Shown: piece after piece, positions 6,663 to 14,365 of the stretch
Layout: each line of letters starts with the position of its first letter
How positions within the stretch are numbered: the first letter of the stretch is position 1
Source of the DNA: Deltaproteobacteria bacterium UBA796
GTDB lineage: Bacteria; Myxococcota_A; UBA796
NCBI GenBank assembly: GCA_002296975.1
Contig: DBIS01000131.1
Location: forward strand, 1 to 19,262
DNA length: 19,262 nucleotides
Reading direction: 5' to 3'
Notes under the pieces: generated by a model
The model's input: the letters and a program-made list of their open reading frames with translations, nothing else
The model's database searches: none
What the model was told of the DNA's origin: nothing
Made by a program: the position numbers and the translations under genes

Positions 6663-9600
6663 TCATTCGTAAAACAGCGCCGCTGCATCCAGTATCCACA
6701 CCCGGTCATTACCAGCGGCGGAGATCACCACATCGATCTCTCCATCGCCGCCCACATCGCCCACGACCAACCTGTACCCTAAATCATCACCGCTCAAGCC
6801 AAACACTGTGCCTGCAGAATCTGCAACCACCCGAGTGCCCGGGTCGAAAGGACCATACGCACCATACACCGCACCCGCACCGCCCACAGTGTACGCACTC
6901 ACCACCACATCGATGGCCCCATCGCTGTCCACATCGACCGTGTCGATGTCATGGCCAAAACGCGACCACGGAGAATCGCCCATCAAGATCGAAAATGCAT
7001 CGCCCTCTACCATCTCGGCCGCCAAATCTGCAGACGATACCAACAACACCGCACCGTCTCCAGGTGCCGTGACCTCGCTCCAACCTTGATCTGTGGTGAG
7101 CAGCAAGTCTGGCGCCCCGTCTCCATCCAGATCAGGCGCCACAAGTACATGCTCACCGAGTGCGGCCGACGCTCGGGCCCCCACCATATGAGCGTCGGAC
7201 TCAAAATAGGACCGGGTCGTATCAAAAGGGCCGTAATAAACAAACACGCTGCCGCAGTCGCTGCCCGCACACCCCAGGTCGTCCCTGGGCGCACCCACCA
7301 CCACATCGTCGACCCCATCACCATTCAAATCAGCGGTGTCCATCGACCAAGAAAATCGCACATTATCTACCACTCCCGCCCCAAGGGACAAGCCACCCAG
7401 CCCCAAAAAGGTACCATCGGTCGCGAGCGCTGAATCCAGCAACACATAGCCACCGTGGACCTGCGCCGCACAGCCAACCACCACCATCGGATCTTCGGCA
7501 AATTCGCCCACAGTCAGCGCCGCACCACACATTGTCGGCGTTGGGTCCCCAGGTGAAGTTCCGTAAGACAAACTCACACCAGGTGCACCGAGCATACGCC
7601 CGCCAGAAAGTGGGTCTGTAATTCGGGCCACCATGTTGCCTCCCGGCGCCCCCACATACAAAATTTCACCCGCTTCGGTCGACACCTCGGCAAGCGCATG
7701 CCCAAACAGCGCCATGCCAATGCCATCCAAGACAACAGCCTCTGCCTCTAAATCCACCTCACCGGTCCCAAAATCCTCGAGCACGTACACCCTATCCGCA
7801 CCTGGCGCGCCGATATACAGCGCCCCATCAGCGCCAATCAGTACGCTCTCACCCGCATCAGAACCCACCGGCCCGTTCAACTGAACGCTCGCCAACTCAC
7901 TCACCAAAACCGGATCGATGCAGTCGGGATCGCCATCGCCATCAAGGTCACCAAATTCGCCCACCAGGTCGCCATCACAATCTTGATCTACCGCGTCACA
8001 GCTTTCTTCTGCGTCCGGATAAACGCTGGACTCGCCATCGTCGCAATCGCCCGCCACAACAGCAGAAAAATCGCCCGCACCCTCACACTGACAGATGCTT
8101 TCACCCACCAAACCAAAACCATCGCCGTCGCCATCTTCAAAAAATACCGTGCAGTCAACAGCATCGATGCCCGTGGTTTCACCATCACAGTTATCGTCGT
8201 AAACCGTGGCACATCGCTCCAACGCACCCGGATGAATATCGGCCGTGGAATCGTCGCAATCCTCTGTGCTTAAACGGCCATCCAGTGCCCCTGCAACCGC
8301 TTCCCACTCGCCATCAATCACCCAAAAGGTCAGCGACTCCGCCCCATAGGCCGCATCGCTATGCCCATCGCCATCCGCGTCAAAATCGTCATCCCCAGCG
8401 CAGTCCGTGTCTTCAAAATCATAGGGTGGGTCAGGCGCGCCCGGGTAATAATTCAGGTCTGACCCCACACAATCGCCCCCCGTCGTCACCGGGTAGGCGG
8501 CACTCACATCACACCAACATGCCACGGCGCTATCTTCACCAAAGCCATCGCCATCGCCGTCTGGGTAAACCAAACCACAACCCAAAGCGCCTTCCGAATC
8601 AAGCTGTCCATCGCAGTCATCGTCATACAGGGTGGTACAATCCTCTGTCACCCCAGGGTTGCGGAGCGGGTCAGTGTCTGCGCAATCCCCACCGGGCAGC
8701 CCGCCAGAACCCGACACGCCTGCCGTCTCGAGCCCCACGTGGACGTCCTGGACATAGCCATCCTTGTCGACATCAAAGTCATCGTCGCCGGCACAATCTC
8801 GGTCTATGCCATCGTACATCGGGCTCTCGAAAGCCCCAGGAAAGGTGAACGCATCGTTATCATCGCAGTCACCCGCCACGGTGGCGTCATGCGGAAAGGC
8901 TCCTTCACACTGACAAATGCTGTCGTCTAAACCAAAACCGTCGCCGTCTAGGTCCAGAAAGAACACCGTACAATCTGGCGCATCGAGCCCGACGGTGTCC
9001 CCGTCGCAGTTGTCGTCGCCAACCGTCGCACACCGCTCTACAGCATCTGGGTTTATCGCAGGTGCGTGATCATCGCAGTCTGGCCGCTCGGGTACGCACA
9101 CCCCTTGAGCCGCCTGAAAGCCGTCGCCGTCGATATCGCAGTCGTCCTCTCCGCCACAATCGGAGTCTACGCCGTCATACCAAACATCCTCAGCCCCCGG
9201 GTAGACCGCCTCATCCCGGTCATCACAATCATCGCCAAAGTCTTCCGGCACCATCGCCGCCTGGGCCCCGTTGGCCGCCACCAAGGCCTGATAATCAGCC
9301 GCCCAGTACCCATCGCCATCCGCGTCACCATCGCCATCTGAAAAATCGCAGTTGTCATCTATGCCGTTGTAAGGAATCTCCGCTGGCCCCTGAGCATGAA
9401 CAAAAGGGTCGCCATCATCGCAGTCGCCATTATCGTCGACCATTCCAGCCTTCTCGCCACAAGCCTCGATGATCACCTCAGGATTGCCAAAACCATCCCC
9501 GTCGACGTCGGCATACAGGGTTTTCACCGGTAAATCTTCGTCGATCGCACCATCGCAGTTGTTGTCTATGCCATCACAACGCTCGCTTATACCGGGCCGA

Positions 9601-9875
9601 ATATCACCATCTGTGTCGTCACAGTCTCCGGCCTCAAGAACGTGTCCCACAGGCTGAGTGCACGCGTAGGAAAGGTCGGCATCGTCGCCAAACCCATCCT
9701 CGTCTTGATCGACATACCAGGCCTGTGGCGCGCCAATATTGGGGTCATTTTCGTCGCAATCATCGTCAATGCCCACCCCATCGCCATCGGGATCTAAGCG
9801 CCAAGCCTCATGTTCGTCCGAGATGTACGCACATCCACCCATGAAGAAACACAAAAATAAAGCGCGTATTGTCAT
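6663..9875 (-). CDS. Lipoprotein with MopE-type metal-binding repeats and an FG-GAP beta-propeller
   Basis: 1070 residues from the ATG at 9875, which gives a signal peptide with a lipobox-like MGGC (cysteine 15). The open frame extends upstream to 10235, but that part lies over the lysAC start. Residues about 28-650 contain ten Asp/Cys-rich units of the pattern GDCDDxDxxxxPGxxExCDGxDNNCDG, as in Myxococcota proteins with MopE-like 'putative metal-binding motif'. Units from 265 on are arranged in three longer super-repeats. Residues about 660-1070 form an FG-GAP/integrin-alpha-like propeller of roughly seven blades; four carry clear calcium loops (DLNGDGVDD at 849, DLDGDGAPD at 915, DVDSDGAID at 981, DVGGDGEID at 1040). 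Many cysteines imply oxidative folding outside the cytoplasm. It is probably anchored at the outer membrane as a surface or adhesion protein. It converges on the vWA gene and diverges from lysAC. Confidence 0.85.
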   Translation of the reverse strand: MTIRALFLCFFMGGCAYISDEHEAWRLDPDGDGVGIDDDCDENDPNIGAPQAWYVDQDEDGFGDDADLSYACTQPVGHVLEAGDCDDTDGDIRPGISERCDGIDNNCDGAIDEDLPVKTLYADVDGDGFGNPEVIIEACGEKAGMVDDNGDCDDGDPFVHAQGPAEIPYNGIDDNCDFSDGDGDADGDGYWAADYQALVAANGAQAAMVPEDFGDDCDDRDEAVYPGAEDVWYDGVDSDCGGEDDCDIDGDGFQAAQGVCVPERPDCDDHAPAINPDAVERCATVGDDNCDGDTVGLDAPDCTVFFLDLDGDGFGLDDSICQCEGAFPHDATVAGDCDDNDAFTFPGAFESPMYDGIDRDCAGDDDFDVDKDGYVQDVHVGLETAGVSGSGGLPGGDCADTDPLRNPGVTEDCTTLYDDDCDGQLDSEGALGCGLVYPDGDGDGFGEDSAVACWCDVSAAYPVTTGGDCVGSDLNYYPGAPDPPYDFEDTDCAGDDDFDADGDGHSDAAYGAESLTFWVIDGEWEAVAGALDGRLSTEDCDDSTADIHPGALERCATVYDDNCDGETTGIDAVDCTVFFEDGDGDGFGLVGESICQCEGAGDFSAVVAGDCDDGESSVYPDAEESCDAVDQDCDGDLVGEFGDLDGDGDPDCIDPVLVSELASVQLNGPVGSDAGESVLIGADGALYIGAPGADRVYVLEDFGTGEVDLEAEAVVLDGIGMALFGHALAEVSTEAGEILYVGAPGGNMVARITDPLSGGRMLGAPGVSLSYGTSPGDPTPTMCGAALTVGEFAEDPMVVVGCAAQVHGGYVLLDSALATDGTFLGLGGLSLGAGVVDNVRFSWSMDTADLNGDGVDDVVVGAPRDDLGCAGSDCGSVFVYYGPFDTTRSYFESDAHMVGARASAALGEHVLVAPDLDGDGAPDLLLTTDQGWSEVTAPGDGAVLLVSSADLAAEMVEGDAFSILMGDSPWSRFGHDIDTVDVDSDGAIDVVVSAYTVGGAGAVYGAYGPFDPGTRVVADSAGTVFGLSGDDLGYRLVVGDVGGDGEIDVVISAAGNDRVWILDAAALFYE
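8022..9083 (-). repeat. Internal super-repeats of the MopE-type protein
   Basis: Residues 265-396, 397-537 and 538-about 640 share one order of motifs: a GDCDD unit, a DDxCDG unit, a DGDGFG loop, a CxC pair and a second GDCDD unit. The first and third copies are closest (8841-9083 against 8022-8264), sharing ERCATV, DDNCDG, DCTVFF, DGDGFGL, SICQCEGA and VAGDCDD. This points to duplication of a block of about 135 residues. Confidence 0.7.
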
Positions 9876-9879
9876 CTCA

Positions 9880-9926
9880 TCCACCCAGCGCATTATTGCA
9901 TGAGACCCCGCCGCGTGCTGGGTGGA
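9880..9926. promoter_or_regulatory. 10-bp inverted repeat in the divergent lipoprotein/lysAC intergenic region
   Basis: TCCACCCAGC (9880-9889) and GCTGGGTGGA (9917-9926) are perfect inverted copies separated by 27 bases. Each arm also contains the ribosome-binding segment of the gene it faces. Either the symmetry only reflects two similar ribosome sites, or it is a shared operator or RNA-level control element. The two starts are just 60 bases apart, so promoters must be packed into this stretch or overlap the opposite gene. Confidence 0.4.
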
Positions 9927-9928
9927 GG
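9924..9928 (+). promoter_or_regulatory. Ribosome binding site of lysAC
   Basis: GGAGG seven bases before the ATG at 9936. It decides between this start and the longer open frame from 9900, which would add twelve residues not expected in aspartokinases. Confidence 0.7.
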
Positions 9929-9935
9929 CGAAACG

Positions 9936-12518
9936 ATGGTTGAAAGCTGGGTGGTCATGAAGTTCGGAGGCACCTCTGTCGCGTCGGCAGACCGTTGGCG
10001 AACCATCGCCGAACGCTGCACCTTGGTGCAAGCGCAAGGCCATCGACCCCTTGTGGTCTGCTCTGCGATTTCTGGGGTATCCGACGCCATCGAGACCATC
10101 CTCGCCGACTGTAAAAAAGGCCCCCCAGACGAAGCCCTCTCGGCACTTCGAGACACACACGCAGCCCTCGCCACAGCACTCGGCGTGGACCTCGAGACTG
10201 AAATTGGGCCAGATTTCGAAGCCTTCGAGCGCCAAGTCGAAGGGGCAAGCCTTATCGGTGAGGTGCCCGATCGTTTGCGCGCACGCTTGATGGCCATGGG
10301 AGAACGGATGGCCACCCGCCTGGGTGCAGCTTTCTTAAAGGCCAGATCGATGGATGTCTCTTGGGTCGACGCCACCGAAATCCTCCAGGCGCGTGACGAA
10401 CCCCACCTCTCAGCCAGCCGACAAATGCTGAGCGCCCAGTGCGACCACGGCCCAGACGAGTCGCTTTGTGCCCAATTGGCCGACCTGAGCGGCATCATCA
10501 TCACCCAAGGCTTTATCGCCCGAAACAGTGCCGGCGAGACCGTGCTGCTCGGCCGAGGCGGCTCCGACACCACCGCCGCCTACCTCGCAGCAAAACTCAC
10601 AGCCGTCCGGTGTGAAATCTGGACTGACGTGCCCGGGATGTTCACAGCCGACCCCCGCCAGGTGCCCACCGCCTTGATGCTCAAAGCCCTCGATTACGAC
10701 GAAGCCCAAGAGATCGCGACCATGGGTGCTGGCGTTTTACACCCCCGGGCCATCCCGCCATGCCGGGACGCTCGGGTGCCCATCGAAATTCACTGCACCC
10801 CCCACCCACAGCTCGCCGGGACCACCATCACCCAACACGGCGGGGGTAACCAAGCCGGCCTCAAGGCCATCTCCGCACGCAAGCGAATTTTGTTGGTGAG
10901 CATGGAGACCATGGGCATGTGGCAGACCGTCGGCTTTCTGGCCGATGCCTTCGCCGTCTTTAAGTCGGTTGGCCTCTCCATCGACCTCGTGAGCACATCG
11001 GAGACCAATGTCACCGTGTCTTTGGACCCCGCAGCCAATACCACCGACCCCGCCACCATCGACGCCCTGCTCGCCGGCCTTTCCCCCTTGTGCGAGGCCA
11101 CCATCATCGGACCTTGCGCTTCTATCAGCTTGGTGGGCCGTAAAATCCGCTCACTGCTGCACCGGCTTGGCGGGGTGTTCGGCTTGTTTGAAGAACAACA
11201 GGTTCACCTCCTCAGCCAAGCCGCCTCCGATCTCAACCTCACCTTTGTGGTGAACCAAGACCAATGCGACCGCCTCGTTGCCCGGTTGCACGGAACATTA
11301 TTTGGCGACTACACCCCAGGCCCTGTGTTTGGACCCAGCCTCGATACCATGTTTTCTGATGATTCCACGACCGTTCACTCTTCAACCGATTGGTGGCATC
11401 ATCGCGCGAAATCCCTGCTCGAACTCGCCGAACACCACAGCCCGGTCTTTGTAATCAACACCGACGCCGTCTTGAGCGCAGCCAAACGCCTCAACGACTT
11501 AAGCGCGCTCGACCGTCGTTTTTATGCCATAAAGGCCAACGCCCACCCCGGTATTTTAAGGGTGCTTCACCAAGCTGGCTTTGGCTTTGAATGTGTGTCC
11601 CCTGGCGAGCTCGACCACATTCGACACCTGTTCCCAGACCTGCCCACCGAGCGGCTGCTCTACACCCCAAATTTCGCCCCCAAATCCGACTACCTCCACG
11701 GCTTTTCAGCCGGTGCCATGGTCACCATCGACAACCTTCACCCACTTAAACACTGGCCAAAAATCTTTGAGGGCCGGTCAATCTTGCTGCGGATCGATCC
11801 CGGAAAAGGCCGGGGACATCATGCACATGTTCGCACCGCCGGGCGTCAATCAAAGTTTGGAATCGCACCCGAAGACCTCGACGCTGTGCGGGCCGCCGTC
11901 GCCTCAGCAGGAGCCACAGTGGTCGCCCTTCATGCCCACGCGGGCTCAGGGATTTTGAGCCCCGACGCCTGGGCCGAAACCGCAGCCTTTTTGGCATCTG
12001 TGGCCGCAGACATGCCGACCGTCACAGCCCTCGACCTGGGCGGCGGGCTCGGCATCGCTGAAAAACCCGGCCAACGCCCACTCGACCTGGAGCAGGTCAA
12101 CCAAAGCCTCCTGGACTTCAAAGCCCAACACCCACACTTGAAACTGTGGATGGAACCCGGCCGATATTTGGTGGCCCACGCCGGTGTTTTACTCGCCAAA
12201 GTGACCCAAATAAAAACCAAGGGCGATGTAAAATATGTGGGTGTCGAAACAGGAATGAACTCCTTGCTTCGTCCTGCTCTATATGGTGCATACCATCCCA
12301 TTCACAACCTCTCTCGGCAGGGCGATACCTGCACCGACCGTGTGCATATTGTCGGGCCGATCTGCGAAACAGGCGATGTCTTGGGCCACGCTCGCCATCT
12401 GCCGAAAACCGTAGAAGGTGATGTGATGTTGATCGGCAACACAGGTGCCTATGGCCGCAGCATGTCCAGCGAATACAACCTACGCGCGCCCGCCATCGAG
12501 CTTATTCTCCCCGATTGA
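9936..12518 (+). CDS. lysAC: Bifunctional aspartate kinase / diaminopimelate decarboxylase
   Basis: 860 residues joining the first and last enzymes of lysine synthesis by the diaminopimelate pathway. Residues about 6-300 are aspartokinase, with the N-terminal KFGGTS (9-14) and the GGSDTTA segment. Residues about 310-465 look like paired ACT domains, the usual site of feedback by lysine or threonine. From about 485 the protein is an alanine-racemase-fold PLP enzyme: YAIKAN with the PLP lysine 533, HAHAGSG, the glycine-rich DLGGGLG, EPGR at 740, CETGD with cysteine 810, and a GAY tyrosine at 839. All expected catalytic residues are present in both halves. The same fusion and length are known from Xanthomonas and Xylella. 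Aspartate is phosphorylated to aspartyl phosphate, and meso-diaminopimelate is decarboxylated to lysine, in the cytoplasm. The 3' end overlaps the convergent Smr gene by 17 bp. Confidence 0.95.
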   Translation: MVESWVVMKFGGTSVASADRWRTIAERCTLVQAQGHRPLVVCSAISGVSDAIETILADCKKGPPDEALSALRDTHAALATALGVDLETEIGPDFEAFERQVEGASLIGEVPDRLRARLMAMGERMATRLGAAFLKARSMDVSWVDATEILQARDEPHLSASRQMLSAQCDHGPDESLCAQLADLSGIIITQGFIARNSAGETVLLGRGGSDTTAAYLAAKLTAVRCEIWTDVPGMFTADPRQVPTALMLKALDYDEAQEIATMGAGVLHPRAIPPCRDARVPIEIHCTPHPQLAGTTITQHGGGNQAGLKAISARKRILLVSMETMGMWQTVGFLADAFAVFKSVGLSIDLVSTSETNVTVSLDPAANTTDPATIDALLAGLSPLCEATIIGPCASISLVGRKIRSLLHRLGGVFGLFEEQQVHLLSQAASDLNLTFVVNQDQCDRLVARLHGTLFGDYTPGPVFGPSLDTMFSDDSTTVHSSTDWWHHRAKSLLELAEHHSPVFVINTDAVLSAAKRLNDLSALDRRFYAIKANAHPGILRVLHQAGFGFECVSPGELDHIRHLFPDLPTERLLYTPNFAPKSDYLHGFSAGAMVTIDNLHPLKHWPKIFEGRSILLRIDPGKGRGHHAHVRTAGRQSKFGIAPEDLDAVRAAVASAGATVVALHAHAGSGILSPDAWAETAAFLASVAADMPTVTALDLGGGLGIAEKPGQRPLDLEQVNQSLLDFKAQHPHLKLWMEPGRYLVAHAGVLLAKVTQIKTKGDVKYVGVETGMNSLLRPALYGAYHPIHNLSRQGDTCTDRVHIVGPICETGDVLGHARHLPKTVEGDVMLIGNTGAYGRSMSSEYNLRAPAIELILPD

Positions 12519-13065
12519 GCTTGGGCCGGCGTCCAGCGCGCCAAACGCTGACGCCAAACCACAAGGCCACAGCGACCAAGGGCAGGCCCACATTTGGGGG
12601 CACCGACCATGCCAGACCGCCGCAAAAAAGAATAAAAAAGGCCGGCACCCACACTGGGGTCGCCCGGCGGTACCGCCCAGGTATGCGCGATTCGTCCACC
12701 ACCAACAACATCCGCCCCGCGCCCAAATCTCGGCTTCTCCAGCCCCGCTCACCCTCCATGCGAATCAACATGCCCGTGGCGATTTTTTTAATCACCGGCA
12801 CCCCCATCGAGTGACGACCTTGGCCCGTAATAAAAATCAACCCGCCGCCGGCCAGACGGTCCGCGATGTGCTCAATCTCCCCGATCACAGCCTTGGCGAG
12901 TTTGGCATTGAGATCGTGTAAATCAACCACCACCACACCATTTTCATCCCAAATATGGGTCGCTGTGGTCCATGGGCGCCCTTGTGCCCAATCCAGAGAC
13001 TTCGCTGCCGATACGACAGATTTTAGGGATTTAGAGACCCTCTCGATGTCGGTTTTAGTTGCCAT
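12502..13065 (-). CDS. Smr-domain protein with two C-terminal membrane helices
   Basis: 187 residues from the ATG at 13065, with AGGA eight bases upstream. Residues about 43-103 match the Smr domain (the MutS2 C-terminal nuclease-like module): DLH at 48-50, a following helix, and TGQGRHS at 80-86 in place of the usual TGKGxHS. A short basic stretch precedes two hydrophobic segments (about 136-155 and 158-175) and a positive C-terminus. The Smr part should face the cytoplasm. Smr domains nick or bind DNA or RNA, for example in MutS2 and ribosome rescue. Membrane-anchored versions are unfamiliar to me. The longer frame to 13119 has no supporting start signal. Its stop lies inside the end of lysAC. 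Confidence 0.7.
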   Translation of the reverse strand: MATKTDIERVSKSLKSVVSAAKSLDWAQGRPWTTATHIWDENGVVVVDLHDLNAKLAKAVIGEIEHIADRLAGGGLIFITGQGRHSMGVPVIKKIATGMLIRMEGERGWRSRDLGAGRMLLVVDESRIPGRYRRATPVWVPAFFILFCGGLAWSVPPNVGLPLVAVALWFGVSVWRAGRRPKLNRGE

Positions 13066-13066
13066 A

Positions 13067-13081
13067 AAATAGATCCTATTT
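13067..13081. promoter_or_regulatory. Palindrome over the Smr-gene ribosome site
   Basis: AAATAG-ATC-CTATTT, a perfect 6-bp inverted repeat with a three-base centre. On the minus-strand transcript it overlaps the AGGA ribosome site and stands just before the start at 13065. It may be an operator between the divergent Smr and protease genes, or a small hairpin that limits translation. Confidence 0.35.
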
Positions 13082-13157
13082 GATTTATGGGGACATCGAG
13101 GGTCAAAACCCACCGCCACCCTTAAGATCGCTTCACCAAGATCCGTTTCTCTCGGGG

Positions 13158-13859
13158 ATGCTCGTATTTCTCGCCATATTCGCCACCGACGCCCAAGCCT
13201 GGGAGGGTCGCACCGATGACCTCGGGCAACAGCTACACTGGGCGAGACACACCATCCGTTTTTCGGTCAACCCCGCGGGCGCCCACGGCCTTTCACAGGG
13301 TGCCATCGACACGCTTGTGAGCGCCGCCACCCGAGGATGGACCCACCCGCTCTCTGAATCCCTTCGGTTTCAGCACGACGGAAACACCACGATTGCTCAA
13401 GCCAGCCACACAGATGAAGTCAACGTCATTTACTTTGAAGAGGCGTGGAGCCAAGACCCGGAATTATTGGCGGTCACCTATATTTGGTCCAACACCGAAG
13501 GCGAAATAATCGGCTTTGATATGGCATTAAACGCCGAACATCACGAATGGTCCATCGATGGTACCGACGACACAAACGACCTGCTCAATACCCTTAGCCA
13601 TGAGTTCGGCCATGCGCTTGGCATCGATCATTCAACCTTAGAGACCTTGGCCACCATGTACCCAAGCTCACCACCAGGCGAGACCCTCAAACGCGACCTG
13701 CACACCGACGATGTTGAAGCGGTCACCTACCTTTACGCCAACGGAGTCGGGGCCGAAGCCAAGGCTGCAGGCTGTTCGACGAGCCCAGCAACCCCCGCCT
13801 ACGCGTGGCTTCTTTTCTTTCCTATTCTCGCCCTTCAACGCCGGGAGGAGTCCTCATGA
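13158..13859 (+). CDS. Secreted matrixin-type zinc metalloprotease with MYXO-CTERM-like tail
   Basis: 233 residues from the ATG at 13158. A short signal-like segment ending in AQA (residue 14) is followed by the protease domain. The zinc site HEFGHALGIDH (His148, Glu149, His152, His158) is the extended HExxHxxGxxH motif of metzincins, and ATMYP (Met167) is the Met-turn. The C-terminus reads AAGCSTSP (cysteine 206), a hydrophobic segment and QRREES, matching the tripartite MYXO-CTERM signal for surface attachment by a myxosortase. No long propeptide or cysteine switch is obvious. The start is uncertain because the signal lacks an N-terminal positive charge; a TTG at 13080 is the alternative. 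The stop overlaps the next ATG by four bases, so the two proteins are made together. The likely substrates are extracellular proteins. Confidence 0.85.
   Translation: MLVFLAIFATDAQAWEGRTDDLGQQLHWARHTIRFSVNPAGAHGLSQGAIDTLVSAATRGWTHPLSESLRFQHDGNTTIAQASHTDEVNVIYFEEAWSQDPELLAVTYIWSNTEGEIIGFDMALNAEHHEWSIDGTDDTNDLLNTLSHEFGHALGIDHSTLETLATMYPSSPPGETLKRDLHTDDVEAVTYLYANGVGAEAKAAGCSTSPATPAYAWLLFFPILALQRREESS
13843..13850 (+). promoter_or_regulatory. Ribosome binding site inside the protease gene
   Basis: GGGAGGAG lies within the last codons of the matrixin gene, five bases before the overlapping ATG at 13856. It fixes the downstream start and supports translational coupling through the ATGA overlap. 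Confidence 0.7.
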
Positions 13860-14353
13860 TCGCCGCCATGCTCCTAAGCCTTTTGAGTGCCACAGCCTCT
13901 CCATCCATCCCAGTATCGGCCTTAAACTCACCCCCTACCGCCCTCGCAACGCTATCTGCCCAGGCTGACCGGGTGATTTTAGGGGAGGTTCTGACAACCC
14001 GAACAGTGAGAGAGAAGGAAAACGCGTTCACCGTGGCCACCATTCGTGTGTGGGAGACCCTTTATGGCGAAGAAGAACCCATCGTCGAGGTCACCCTGCC
14101 CGGGCTAATGTTGGCCTCCCACGACCTGACAGTCCACGGTTCCGCCAAGTTGATTACCGGTTTTGAAGTGCTGTTGTTCTTACAAGGCGAACAGGTAGTC
14201 GGCTTGGGCGACGGTGCTTTTATCATCCTCGGTAAAAAGGCGTGGCAGCGCAAATATCCAAGCCTTCCCGCAGACCCAAAATCCGTCGGTACACACGCGG
14301 ACGATTTATATGTCAGCCACGACATCGACACCGTTCGGGCCGCCTTACGCTGA
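13856..14353 (+). CDS. Small secreted protein coupled to the matrixin protease
   Basis: 165 residues. The N-terminus (MIAAMLLSLLSATAS) is a signal peptide. The rest is a beta-rich domain with the run ADRVILGEV, then ATIRVWETLYGE, VEVTLPG, VLLFLQGE and GDGAFIIL. I recognise this pattern from secreted proteins of unknown function that often accompany matrixins in Myxococcota, but can give no domain name. The ATGA overlap with the protease gene and the strong internal ribosome site indicate co-translation, so an inhibitor, chaperone or partner of the protease is a reasonable guess and no more. The alternative start at 13805 lies inside the protease gene and is unlikely. The gene ends 12 bases before the stop of the convergent TIGR04552-type gene. 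Confidence 0.7.
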   Translation: MIAAMLLSLLSATASPSIPVSALNSPPTALATLSAQADRVILGEVLTTRTVREKENAFTVATIRVWETLYGEEEPIVEVTLPGLMLASHDLTVHGSAKLITGFEVLLFLQGEQVVGLGDGAFIILGKKAWQRKYPSLPADPKSVGTHADDLYVSHDIDTVRAALR

Positions 14354-14365
14354 GCCCCTGCTCAA

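Noticed and set aside
8285..8848. 187-residue plus-strand frame, rich in His, Arg and Pro, opposite the MopE-type gene
   Set aside because: The composition is what antisense of Asp/Gly/Cys-rich repeats gives. No start signal or recognisable domain.
9876..10235. N-terminal 120-codon extension of the MopE-type lipoprotein
   Set aside because: It lies antisense over the aspartokinase start, and the signal peptide with lipobox begins only at the ATG at 9875.
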